Origin: Pantanalinema rosaneae
GTDB taxonomy: Bacteria; Cyanobacteriota; Cyanobacteriia; Leptolyngbyales; Leptolyngbyaceae
Length of the DNA: 64,000 nucleotides
Direction of reading: 5' to 3'
Assembly (NCBI RefSeq): GCF_050753385.1
Contig: NZ_JBLZFZ010000004.1
Location: forward strand, 62,001-126,000
Shown here: positions 46,506 to 54,878 of the stretch, in pieces
Layout of the letters: each line of letters starts with the position of its first letter
How positions within the stretch are numbered: position 1 is the first letter of the stretch
Program-made: the position numbers and the translations under genes
Notes under the pieces: model-generated
What the model was told of the DNA's origin: nothing
Seen by the model: the letters and a program-made list of their open reading frames with translations, nothing else
Databases searched by the model: none

Positions 46506-47849
46506 CTAGTGAGCCTTTGTTTTTAGAATAGAACTTGAATGCAATACAGTATTTCTTATTTCTATATCAATAGCTACAATGATTAAAATATAATAAAACC
46601 ATCTGTAGTTTGGAGTGAATAGAAAATCTTGGCTAACGTTGCTTAATACTATAAACAGTAGAATAATTAAAGGCGCAATTGAATCAGGTTTTCTACCAAC
46701 CTGTATATACCGAAGCAATAATATTACGCTTCTAATTAAAGAGGATCCAAATAACAGTAACCCCGTTAAACCTAAATCTAAACCAATTTGAATAAATCCA
46801 TTATGTGCTCTTGGTGGAGTATAGCTAGCACTGCCAATTTCAATAGCTGGATTTTCTATCCCTCGCCAAGGTTGCCAGAAACCATAATAACCATATCCAG
46901 TTAGGCTATGTTGCGAAATTTTATGTATAAGTTGTGGCCAAAAATCAGTACGACCTGTTAAGGTTGAATCTTTACCAAATGATTCTGTTATAAAAGCAAA
47001 GTTTTGAGAAATGAATACAACTCCTAATATTGCAAATATTATAAAAGCAGGAGTTAAAACTAATTTCCATCGAAAACCAAATTTCCTTAACATAAGTAGA
47101 AAGAACATAAACATAACTAAATTTAGTAAAAGTAAGATTCCTGTTCCTGAGCCTGCTGCAAATGTTACTAAAAACATTAGTGATGCCATACTTAATGATA
47201 GCTTGCGCTTATAAGAGTAACTAATTGCTTGTAATATCCATAAAACTGTTCCTAGAGCTGTTAGTGTTCCTAGCCAGTTAGCAAAGGGCATGATTCCTTT
47301 TAACCCTTTCGGTTCAAAACCTATTGATGGAAATATTACTGCAACTATTAAGCCAATTCCGACAATCCATGCTTGACTCCACCGTAAGCCATAGTTTAGC
47401 TCTTGCCAGCTATATTGTTTAGCAATATGAGATCCTAAAGTTGTAAATCCAATAATGACTAAGCTACTTCGAAAAGTTAAGATGGGCGTCTCTGACCAAA
47501 AAGTGGATAGCATAGTGAATACTAATAAAATTATTAAAAATGGATCTCTAAATAGTAAAACTGAATTTTTTAAGAAATTCTTGAAATACCAATTCAAAGT
47601 AAGGAAGATCGCTATATAAACTGTGATCTGTAGTCCAGATGAGAGAGAAGTTTTGTCGAATCCAGTTAGAGTAGAAGGATGTATTTTAGAAAATGGAAAA
47701 AGATAAATGTCAATCATTGAAAATAGTAAAATAACAAGAAATATTTTTTTGAGGCTATACTTGTGTTCTTGTTTATTAGTATATCGGTAGGCAATCCAAT
47801 AATATATTATTGCAATTACAAACGCTAATATAAAAATGATGAGATACAT
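46506..47849 (-). CDS. O-antigen ligase / Wzy-type polymerase
   Basis: A 447-residue membrane protein with about ten to twelve hydrophobic helices spread over the whole length. The Wzy_C-like signature is visible: GSGTGILLLLNLVMF, then the large loop with GRTDFWPQLI, HSLTGYGYYGFW and ARAHNGFIQIGLDLG-type sequence (APPRAHNGFIQIG). It polymerises lipid-linked repeat units or ligates chains in the periplasm. A polymerase of this kind next to an ABC exporter is notable because the two usually serve different pathways. Codon use is strongly AT-biased. Confidence 0.85.
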   Translation of the reverse strand: MYLIIFILAFVIAIIYYWIAYRYTNKQEHKYSLKKIFLVILLFSMIDIYLFPFSKIHPSTLTGFDKTSLSSGLQITVYIAIFLTLNWYFKNFLKNSVLLFRDPFLIILLVFTMLSTFWSETPILTFRSSLVIIGFTTLGSHIAKQYSWQELNYGLRWSQAWIVGIGLIVAVIFPSIGFEPKGLKGIMPFANWLGTLTALGTVLWILQAISYSYKRKLSLSMASLMFLVTFAAGSGTGILLLLNLVMFMFFLLMLRKFGFRWKLVLTPAFIIFAILGVVFISQNFAFITESFGKDSTLTGRTDFWPQLIHKISQHSLTGYGYYGFWQPWRGIENPAIEIGSASYTPPRAHNGFIQIGLDLGLTGLLLFGSSLIRSVILLLRYIQVGRKPDSIAPLIILLFIVLSNVSQDFLFTPNYRWFYYILIIVAIDIEIRNTVLHSSSILKTKAH

Positions 47850-47924
47850 AGGAGGACAATTTATGCATTTCTAGTATTATAGAAATACAGTTGGGTAATA
47901 GGTAATTCAGGAAGTTAAGTGAGA

Positions 47925-48261
47925 AAATTTCTAATAAAGCACTGAGCAATTCTTTGCCTCGTTTTTTGGTATTGTGGATGAACTTAAAAAAACTCAAGTA
48001 CAAGGGCAGCTTTGCCTAAGAAATATCACGATGAGGACGTAACCACGAGCACAGTAGCGACCAAAAGCCCTCCATTGTGTTGACATAGACTTCACGAAAC
48101 CTATCCCAATCGTCATCGTGGGCATATTCCCCTGCGCTATAACATACTGTTTTGTGCTCATAGCCCCACTCAGGCAACGCATTGTAGATGCCATATTCAT
48201 CGGTGTAAATTAGACTTCCTGCTGCAATCGTCGCTTTGACCAATTGAAATCTTTTTTGCAT
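47925..48261 (-). pseudogene. Decayed IS1595 (ISXO2-type) transposase fragment
   Basis: The open frame ending at 48016 contains the ISXO2 signature YTDEYGIYNALPEW and VNTMEGFWSLLCSWLRPHRDIS, then an amber TAG. Reading on in the same frame gives AKLPLYLSFFKFIHNTKKRG, which is exactly how this family continues (usually with SQEKLPLYLGFFEF). So the TAG replaces a Gln codon and the gene is killed by one substitution. The catalytic N-terminal half is also missing: the fragment begins next to the stop of the GT2 gene. It is a remnant, not a functional gene. Confidence 0.8.
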
Positions 48262-48278
48262 TAAAAATACTATGAACT

Positions 48279-49175
48279 TTAATGCAAAAAATGGCTTTTT
48301 CTCTGAATGCTTTTTTCTTCTAGCCACTGATAATTAAAAGCATGAACATCTTCTATTTGAGGAATAACTCTCTCCGGTCTAACTTGTTCCTTGAGTTTGT
48401 CTAAAAATTGAACTTTCTTAAGAAGATTTACTGTATCAACTTTTAATGTGAATATACGTTCCTGAACTCTTTTTATTGGCTGTTTAGATATACCATAAAA
48501 CTTATCTAATCTATCCATATCTAGACGCATACGCTTCCATTGGCGACTATTACTTTGCAGATTGCCACAATGAACCCAACAAAGCCCCGTAAACCATGCT
48601 AAGTTAACATGCCTTGATGTAATCCGATATGTAAATTCACAGTCAACCCATAAGAAATTTGTGTTAAACAGCCCTGTAAGAGGAATAGAACTACGCCTTA
48701 TCATAAGACCAAGACCAGAAAAATCAAATGCTCGAACTGTTTCTTTCCAGGCTTTGTAGCGATCTAAATACTGAGTAAACTCTTGAGGAGAAAGACATCC
48801 ACCTCCACTAGCTCCTTGAGTACCGAGCACATCTATATCAGGATGAGCCAGCATAAACTGCTTACACTCTTGAATACCAGGATAGTAAAATACATCATCA
48901 TCAGTAATGATCTTGATCAGTTCACCCCGCGCCATTAGTAAGCATTTGTTATAACCGTGAGCTTCTCCTTTATCAGGTTCAGAAATGAACTGATGGATTT
49001 TGCCCTGCTCATATAAGTCTTTTAGATAGTCAACTGTGCCATCTGTACTAGCTCCATCTGCAACCACAATCTCTTCGTCTGCTTGAACATTTTCTAATAA
49101 CCGTTGCATTACCTCCCTCAGGTAAGGCAATTTATTGCGCGTTGTAATCACGTAGGAAAGCTTGATTTGACTCAT
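48279..49175 (-). CDS. GT2 family glycosyltransferase
   Basis: A 298-residue GT-A enzyme: LSYVITTRNKLPYLREVMQR at the start, VVADGASTDGTVDYLKDLY, and ELIKIITDDDVFYYPG, in which the DDD is the metal-binding DXD. It has no membrane helices. The open frame extends 11 codons further upstream, but the family begins at MSQIKLSYVI, set at 49175. The open frame upstream overlaps the acyltransferase gene. At the other end the IS1595 remnant abuts its stop; the last residues (QRKSHFLH) may therefore have been altered by that insertion. Confidence 0.86.
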   Translation of the reverse strand: MSQIKLSYVITTRNKLPYLREVMQRLLENVQADEEIVVADGASTDGTVDYLKDLYEQGKIHQFISEPDKGEAHGYNKCLLMARGELIKIITDDDVFYYPGIQECKQFMLAHPDIDVLGTQGASGGGCLSPQEFTQYLDRYKAWKETVRAFDFSGLGLMIRRSSIPLTGLFNTNFLWVDCEFTYRITSRHVNLAWFTGLCWVHCGNLQSNSRQWKRMRLDMDRLDKFYGISKQPIKRVQERIFTLKVDTVNLLKKVQFLDKLKEQVRPERVIPQIEDVHAFNYQWLEEKSIQRKSHFLH

Positions 49176-49182
49176 AGTTATG

Positions 49183-49731
49183 TTAACGGTATCCAAGTTT
49201 CTTGGCATGTTCGATCATCTTGTCTTTAGAGCGAGCTTTGACGGGTTTTGCTGGAGTCCCAATATAGATTGTCCATGGCTCCGTAGTTTTAGTTACTAGT
49301 GAGCAAGCTCCCACAACACTGCCCTCTGCTAAAGTAACTCCTGGCATAATCACCACATTAGCTCCCACGTTTGCAAAGTCTTCGAAAACTACTGGTTCAA
49401 CTACCAAGGTGTCTCGAAACTCATCAGGGATTCCAGGAGCTGTGACTAAACCTGCACCCAAAAACTCATCAGAGCCACAAATAATCTTGCCTCCTACCGA
49501 AATATTAGTAAAATTGCCCATTTTCAAAAGTCCATTGACTCCACCAATTACAGTGACATAGGGAGCAATGTGAATATAGTCTTCGAGTTGCGCTTGAGTT
49601 GTGATATAAAATCCACTATCAATTGCGATATGGCTACCAACACTAACCAGATGCGGACGCCTGATCTCTACATTAGAACTAATATAAACATCCTCGCCTA
49701 CTGACCTAAGCAGAGACATGTCATATAGCAT
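49183..49731 (-). CDS. Left-handed beta-helix acyltransferase
   Basis: A 182-residue protein made of hexapeptide repeats (I-G-x4 type, for example DVYISSNVEIRRPHLVSVGS and ANVGANVVIMPGVTLAEGSV), ending KAKDKMIEHAKKLGY-like sequence. It lacks the N-terminal helices of serine acetyltransferase. Members transfer acetyl or other acyl groups to sugars (WbbJ/colanic acid type). It sits seven bases upstream of the GT2 gene and is followed upstream by the epimerase, in one apparent operon, so it probably O-acetylates or modifies a sugar of the polysaccharide. Confidence 0.85.
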   Translation of the reverse strand: MLYDMSLLRSVGEDVYISSNVEIRRPHLVSVGSHIAIDSGFYITTQAQLEDYIHIAPYVTVIGGVNGLLKMGNFTNISVGGKIICGSDEFLGAGLVTAPGIPDEFRDTLVVEPVVFEDFANVGANVVIMPGVTLAEGSVVGACSLVTKTTEPWTIYIGTPAKPVKARSKDKMIEHAKKLGYR

Positions 49732-49748
49732 GATTCTTGATCCAAACT

Positions 49749-50681
49749 CTAATAAGGAAAAACAGATTCATAGTATCGAATCGTGGTTCCTATTCCCTCT
49801 AACAATGAGGTGAACTCAAAATCAGGAAATACTTTTCTAAATCGTCGATCGTCCATTACCTTCCTAGGCGCGCCATCTGGTTTTGTTTCATCCCATTTAA
49901 TTTCTCCCTTATAATTAAAAGCAGACTTGATTACAGCCACCAATTCCCGTACAGTTAATCCAAATTCTTGAGCGATATTCAGTGGCTCTGCTAGACCAAG
50001 TCGATTAGGATCTTGAATGATCTCCAAGACAATACGACCAAAATCCTTGGCATACAACCATTCTCGAATCGCCGCTCCAGTACCCCAAACTTCAATCTCC
50101 TTCTGGTTCGTTTGTTGAGCTTTAACAAATTTGGAGATCAGGGCATTCAGAGCATGAGCCTTATTAGGATCAGTAGAATCAAATGGACCATACATGTTGG
50201 GCACGAGTAAGTTGATACTTCTAATTCCATGTTGCATTAGAAAACTTTCTCCTATTGCCCACATCAATCGGCGGGTAGCTCCATAAGCCAGTACAGAACG
50301 GTGCAAATGTCCATTCCACCAATCTTCCTCAGAAAACGTTTCTGTCTGGGCTGGATAGGCACAATTAGCAATGGGATTAATAATTATCGCCTCTGGACAC
50401 ACTTTAGCAACCGCCTCATACATCGATAGAACCATGCGTGAGTTATCCAGGATGACGTCTGCGGCCTGTTGCGTCACATAATTTAGGCTACCTACGTGTG
50501 CAGCACAATTAATGATGAAGTCGGGTTGAGTAGTTTCAAAAAAAGCCGTTGCCTGTGCTACATCTCGTAAATCAACTCCTTCCCGACGAGCAGTGGGAAT
50601 ATACACTACTCCATTTTCAGTCAGCACCTCTGCCACACTTCTGCCAACAAACCCTGTATGCCCTAGAAGTACAACCGTCAT
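49749..50681 (-). CDS. NAD-dependent sugar epimerase/reductase
   Basis: A 310-residue extended SDR. The nucleotide site is LLGHTGFVGRSV (GxxGxxG), followed by DLRDVAQATAFFETTQPDFI and the C-terminal EWLYAKDFGRIVLEI. It resembles GDP-fucose synthase-type reductases (PNMYGPFD, IREWLYAKD), but the catalytic YxxxK position reads YGATR, so the lysine is replaced by arginine. That could alter catalysis. A second, canonical GDP-fucose synthase lies at 57694. It lies 17 bp upstream of the acyltransferase gene. Confidence 0.82.
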   Translation of the reverse strand: MTVVLLGHTGFVGRSVAEVLTENGVVYIPTARREGVDLRDVAQATAFFETTQPDFIINCAAHVGSLNYVTQQAADVILDNSRMVLSMYEAVAKVCPEAIIINPIANCAYPAQTETFSEEDWWNGHLHRSVLAYGATRRLMWAIGESFLMQHGIRSINLLVPNMYGPFDSTDPNKAHALNALISKFVKAQQTNQKEIEVWGTGAAIREWLYAKDFGRIVLEIIQDPNRLGLAEPLNIAQEFGLTVRELVAVIKSAFNYKGEIKWDETKPDGAPRKVMDDRRFRKVFPDFEFTSLLEGIGTTIRYYESVFPY

Positions 50682-50976
50682 AATCTTCCTTAAAAAAGGT
50701 TTTGTTTGAATGTAATTTAGGCTATATAACTGCCATAACAGAAAACAATGATTAAGCTTTTATAGACAACTGGAAAGAAGCTAAAAATTACTACTCATGC
50801 AGCGCCAGAACTAGGGAGAATCCGCTCAATTTAGATGTACACCATAGCTTTAACCGCAGGCTAGTGAAATTTCTAAGGAACCGATAAAACAGAACATACT
50901 GTTTCAAATAACCTCTTACCAAGATCATTGTAATAGTGCTCAAACTATTAAGGGTTAGTACGTGATGCTACTTAAC
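50682..50976. other. 295-bp intergenic region
   Basis: Nothing recognisable. It separates the DegT-ABC exporter operon from the epimerase operon on the same strand and probably contains the promoter of the latter. Confidence 0.4.
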
Positions 50977-52080
50977 TTACCAACCACTTTTAATCGCCTC
51001 AATAACCTGGGCTATGTCTTCTTCCTTCAGCCCATCATGAATTGGAATATGAACCTGGGTTTCATCAAATCGAGCTTGATGTACTAAATTAGGTCGCTTG
51101 CCTCCAAAAACAGAGTTTCGATCGATTCGCTGATGTACAACAGAAGCAGTAACACCTCGATCGCGAAGTGCCAAGATGAAATCATCTCGTCTTTCCACAT
51201 GCATACCATAAAGCCAGTAGGCGCTCTGGCGATCGACTTGATATTCAAACAATCGAATTCCTGATATTTGACCCAATGCCTCTGAATATCGTTTGGCAAT
51301 CTGGCGTCGTTTTTCTAACCGATCCTGGAATCCCTGTAAATTTGCCAGACCTAAAGCTGCTGCATAATTATTTAAGTGATATTTGTAGCCCACCTCCGTG
51401 ATATCGTATTGCCGCTCTCCCAAAAATGAAAGTTGAGAATTAGCTCGATCTATTCCAAACCAGCGACTAGCCAAAACTCGGGCTACCAAATCATGATTTA
51501 AGCAACAGACTGCTCCTCCATCCCCTGTAGTAAGATGCTTAATTGCCTGAAACGAAAAGCAGGTAAAGTCGGAAATTGCACCAATTACCTGGTTTTTATA
51601 GGTCGCTCCTAGAGCATGAGCAGCATCCTCGATCACTACCAGCTGATGCTGTTGAGCAATAGCATGAATAACATCCAGATCACAGGGATAGCCTCCCCAG
51701 TGAACAGTCATGATGGCCTTAGTTTTATCAGTAATCTTGCTAGCAATTGATTGCGGGCAAATATTACCTGTTTCATACTGAATATCTGCGAAAACAGGAA
51801 TTGCCTGAACATACAAAATTGCTAGTGCAGAGGCTACAAAGGTCTGGGTAGGGCAAATTACCTCATCTCCAGGTTTCACTCCTGCAAGGAGCAACGCTAA
51901 GTGTAGAGCACTGGTGCCACTATGAACGGCAACAGGATTAATGAGTCCAAGTTGAATGGACAGAGCCTCTTCAAACTCTTTGACCTGCTTCCCTTCACTC
52001 AGTAAGGTTGAATCCAATACTGAATAGACTTTTTCGACAGCAGATGGATGAATATAGGTATGAAAGATCGGTATCATCAC
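50977..52080 (-). CDS. DegT/DnrJ/EryC1/StrS aminotransferase
   Basis: A 367-residue PLP aminotransferase of the sugar-nucleotide type (WecE/DegT). The PLP lysine is Lys181 in FQAIKHLTTGDGGA. The substrate-binding pattern AVHSGTSALHLALLLAGVK and VVIEDAAHALGATY are canonical. Members make amino sugars from keto-sugar nucleotides such as dTDP- or UDP-4-keto-6-deoxyhexoses. Its start overlaps the stop of the ATPase gene by four bases (52077-52080), so the three genes Wzm, Wzt and this one are one operon. Confidence 0.93.
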   Translation of the reverse strand: MMIPIFHTYIHPSAVEKVYSVLDSTLLSEGKQVKEFEEALSIQLGLINPVAVHSGTSALHLALLLAGVKPGDEVICPTQTFVASALAILYVQAIPVFADIQYETGNICPQSIASKITDKTKAIMTVHWGGYPCDLDVIHAIAQQHQLVVIEDAAHALGATYKNQVIGAISDFTCFSFQAIKHLTTGDGGAVCCLNHDLVARVLASRWFGIDRANSQLSFLGERQYDITEVGYKYHLNNYAAALGLANLQGFQDRLEKRRQIAKRYSEALGQISGIRLFEYQVDRQSAYWLYGMHVERRDDFILALRDRGVTASVVHQRIDRNSVFGGKRPNLVHQARFDETQVHIPIHDGLKEEDIAQVIEAIKSGW

Positions 52081-53381
52081 AAAGTTGCCAATTCATCAAT
52101 ACGCTTCCAACTGCATTCCAGGGCTGGCCATAACGCTGCATCTTCTCGCACAGAGGTCATCGCTCCACGAGCAATACAATGCTCATCCATTGGATCAGTC
52201 ACCGAAAAATGAATGACATTTAGATGGTAGTCATAACAAATTCTTGGACTACCACAATCCAACGCCACATGTAGAACATAGTGATTGGAATTAAGTAAGT
52301 TGGCTGGTATTTTAAATCGACTAATGTATCTGCCAGGTCGTTTTTTCTGACTGCCGTCAAAATCTGAGGGTGCATCAGAAGCAATCATAACAGTTATCCC
52401 TTGACTATTCACCAACATAAAGTTAGGCATTACAGCTACACCAGCACAGTTAACCCACACAATTTCGATAAAAATTGCTTCATAAGTCAGGAAATTTGTC
52501 TGGATTTCATTCAATCCATTGAACAAATTAACTTCAGTAATGTAAGCATCTTTGTGCGATCTGGGCTGGTGAGTAATAAAGGTTCCCCCTTGATGGTTAG
52601 AGGAGGAAAACAGATACTTTTCTACAGCACAATTTACATCGGAAATACCTTCGGTATAGCCTCTTTCCAAAAAGATTGCTTTGGTAGCAAGAGCTTTAAT
52701 TGTAGTCATTTGATGGGACACGAGTAAAACGGTTCTACCATCATCGTTGACATCTTTCATTTTCTGCAGGCACTTCTTTTGAAACTGGGCATCCCCCACT
52801 GCCAGTACCTCATCTACAATCAGGATCTCTGGCTCTAAATTGGCAGCAACAGCAAAGGCCAGACGCACATACATACCTGAAGAGTAACGTTTGACTGGTG
52901 TGTCCAAAAACTTTTCCACCTCTGCAAACGTGACAATCTCATCAAACTTACGTTTGATTTCCTCTCGACTCATACCTAAAATGGCACCATTCAGATAAAT
53001 GTTTTCCCTTCCTGTTAGCTCTGGGTGAAAGCCTGTACCGACCTCTAGCAAACTAGCTACTCGCCCTTTGATCTTGATTCGACCTTGAGTAGGATCTGTA
53101 ATTCGGCTAAGGACTTTAAGGAGAGTGGATTTTCCGGCTCCATTACGACCAATAATCCCTATTCGATCGCCCTGCTGAATTTCAAATGACACATCCTTTA
53201 GTGCCCAAAACTCTTCCTTGCTGGGGTTCTCAATTTTATTCTTAATCGAGAATCGTTTGCCTACAGACTTAATGCTGCCAACCATCACATCTCGTAGAGT
53301 TTTATATTTACGCCCCTCCTGCTGATGGTTAAGGACATATTTCTTGCTCAAATTCTCAACCCGAATGACCGTGTCAGACAT
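52077..53381 (-). CDS. wzt: ABC transporter ATP-binding protein (Wzt) with C-terminal sugar-binding domain
   Basis: A 434-residue ATPase starting MSDTVIRVENLSKKYVL; 17 further upstream codons are in frame but the family start is the ATG at 53381. Walker A is GRNGAGKST, the ABC signature is SSGMYVRLAF (normally LSGG), and Walker B is ILIVDEVLAVGD. The region after about residue 270 is a separate beta-rich domain (VNLFNGLNEIQTNF to SVTDP), the Wzt C-terminal domain that reads the non-reducing end of O-antigen-like chains. It indicates that a polysaccharide leaves the cytosol by an ABC exporter. It overlaps the aminotransferase gene by four bases. Confidence 0.92.
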   Translation of the reverse strand: MSDTVIRVENLSKKYVLNHQQEGRKYKTLRDVMVGSIKSVGKRFSIKNKIENPSKEEFWALKDVSFEIQQGDRIGIIGRNGAGKSTLLKVLSRITDPTQGRIKIKGRVASLLEVGTGFHPELTGRENIYLNGAILGMSREEIKRKFDEIVTFAEVEKFLDTPVKRYSSGMYVRLAFAVAANLEPEILIVDEVLAVGDAQFQKKCLQKMKDVNDDGRTVLLVSHQMTTIKALATKAIFLERGYTEGISDVNCAVEKYLFSSSNHQGGTFITHQPRSHKDAYITEVNLFNGLNEIQTNFLTYEAIFIEIVWVNCAGVAVMPNFMLVNSQGITVMIASDAPSDFDGSQKKRPGRYISRFKIPANLLNSNHYVLHVALDCGSPRICYDYHLNVIHFSVTDPMDEHCIARGAMTSVREDAALWPALECSWKRIDELATL

Positions 53382-53446
53382 GCTTATCCTATTGTTTACT
53401 GCTGACTGCTGTGAAGTTAAAACTATTACCAATTAATCTTCGGGAG

Positions 53447-54289
53447 TTAAATCACATCCGCAAATGTCCGCTCCATGCGGCGGAAATACCAAATTCCACT
53501 AATTAGGATTAACCCTACTAGGGTCAGAGACAATAAGAATCCTGGCAAATAAATCTGTGAATCGCCACCCAATATTGCCCAGCGAAACCCATCTATTACC
53601 CCTACCATCGGATTCAAAGAGTAAAGCAATCGCCATTGCTGCGGTACAATGCTGCTGCTAAATCCAACTGGTGAGATATACAGCCCAAACTGGACAATAA
53701 ACGGCACAATGTAGCGAAAATCTCGATATTCTACATTCAGTGCTGCCAGCCACAGCCCTGCCCCCATTGCTGCTGCAAAAGCAATTAGAATAAACAATGG
53801 CAATGTTAGAATTCGCCAATCTGGGACAAAGTTATACCATGCCATTAGCCCCAGAAGAATCATACCCGAAATTAGAAAATCCACGAAACTTACAATTACT
53901 GAGCTGGTTGGTACAATTAACCGAGGGAAATAAACTTTAGAAATCAAATTGGAATTAGCAATTAAACTATTACTGCACTCTGACAAAGCGTTAGAGAAAA
54001 ACTGCCAGGGTAACATAGCCGCAAATACTAGAATGGGATAGGGAGCACCTTGAGAAGGTAACTTTGCTAATGTACCAAATACTACCGTGAACACCACCAT
54101 TGTCAGAAATGGACGAATGAGTGCCCAAGCAATACCGATCGCGGTTTGCTTATAACGTACTAGAATGTCTCGCCAAGCCAGGAAATAAAATAACTCCCGA
54201 TACTTCCATAAATCCTGCCAATATTGGCGCTCTGTTCGTCCTGCTTCAATAACGAGATGCTGCCGTATTCCAGCCATTTGATGGTTCAT
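53447..54289 (-). CDS. wzm: ABC-2 type polysaccharide exporter permease (Wzm)
   Basis: A 280-residue integral membrane protein with six hydrophobic helices. The N-terminal ELFYFLAWRDILVRYKQTAIG and GIAWALIRPFLTMVVFTVVF are hallmarks of the Wzm/TagG permeases; the C-terminal YSLNPMVGVIDGFRWAILGG is also conserved. It forms the membrane channel with the Wzt ATPase. It lies 65 bp upstream of the ATPase gene and has the same orientation, so it begins the operon Wzm-Wzt-DegT. Confidence 0.93.
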   Translation of the reverse strand: MNHQMAGIRQHLVIEAGRTERQYWQDLWKYRELFYFLAWRDILVRYKQTAIGIAWALIRPFLTMVVFTVVFGTLAKLPSQGAPYPILVFAAMLPWQFFSNALSECSNSLIANSNLISKVYFPRLIVPTSSVIVSFVDFLISGMILLGLMAWYNFVPDWRILTLPLFILIAFAAAMGAGLWLAALNVEYRDFRYIVPFIVQFGLYISPVGFSSSIVPQQWRLLYSLNPMVGVIDGFRWAILGGDSQIYLPGFLLSLTLVGLILISGIWYFRRMERTFADVI

Positions 54290-54630
54290 TACGCTGTTAC
54301 TTTTGTTTCTATAGTCATCCCATACAACAAGAACGTAATCACGTTCTAAAGTTATGTGATTAATAACTCAGGCTCCAAAGACCTGACCGTCTTGAGCATC
54401 TTGACATTTCAGGCATTTGCAGTCACTCCGTCGTGTTCCAATATCATCTTATGCTTGTCACTATTTTTGCCATACTAATCCCGTAATTGAACCTCCTGGT
54501 TAACAAAGTCATTTCAAGGCTAAGGATCGCAGATTAAATAAGACCAATTGTTCTCTGAATAGACAAACGGCTGTTCACCCGTACAAGAAAATATCAAAAT
54601 TATTTAATTCCCGTTCCTAAGGAGGTTACG
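54290..54630. other. Intergenic region upstream of Wzm
   Basis: No gene or convincing palindrome in 341 bp. The wzm promoter should lie here. A Shine-Dalgarno-preceded small ORF follows on the plus strand. Confidence 0.4.
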
Positions 54631-54732
54631 ATGAAGGAACTGAGATCTAAACGACCATCAAAGCTCACTTCTGACAGAATTATATATTCTATTGATTGTT
54701 TAACCTTAACAGAGCCAAACCTATTACTGTAA
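54631..54732 (+). CDS. Candidate 33-residue micro-ORF with perfect ribosome-binding site
   Basis: ATG at 54631 with AAGGAGG ending seven bases upstream, an ideal Shine-Dalgarno sequence. The peptide starts MKELRSKRPSKLTSDRI and ends CLTLTEPNLLL. It is antisense in orientation to all neighbours (plus strand inside a minus-strand locus). The first 34 bases after the fifth codon base belong to a dispersed repeat also found at 61630, so the frame may be accidental. No homologue recognised. Confidence 0.3.
   Translation: MKELRSKRPSKLTSDRIIYSIDCLTLTEPNLLL
54636..54669 (+). repeat. 34-bp dispersed repeat, copy 1
   Basis: GGAACTGAGATC followed by GACCATCAAAGCTCACT, matching 61630-61663 at 32 of 34 bases, 7 kb away. 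Confidence 0.8.
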
Positions 54733-54878
54733 GTAACAGCAAGCTTAGTTCTAAATAGTTTGATTTCAGGGCTTAACTTGAACTACTCACTTACTACGCA
54801 GGCTGCTCCTTATATCAGGGAGAAACACAAAAACTCTTCTGCAACTTATGTTGACTTTAAGTGGCGTTCATCTAGGCT

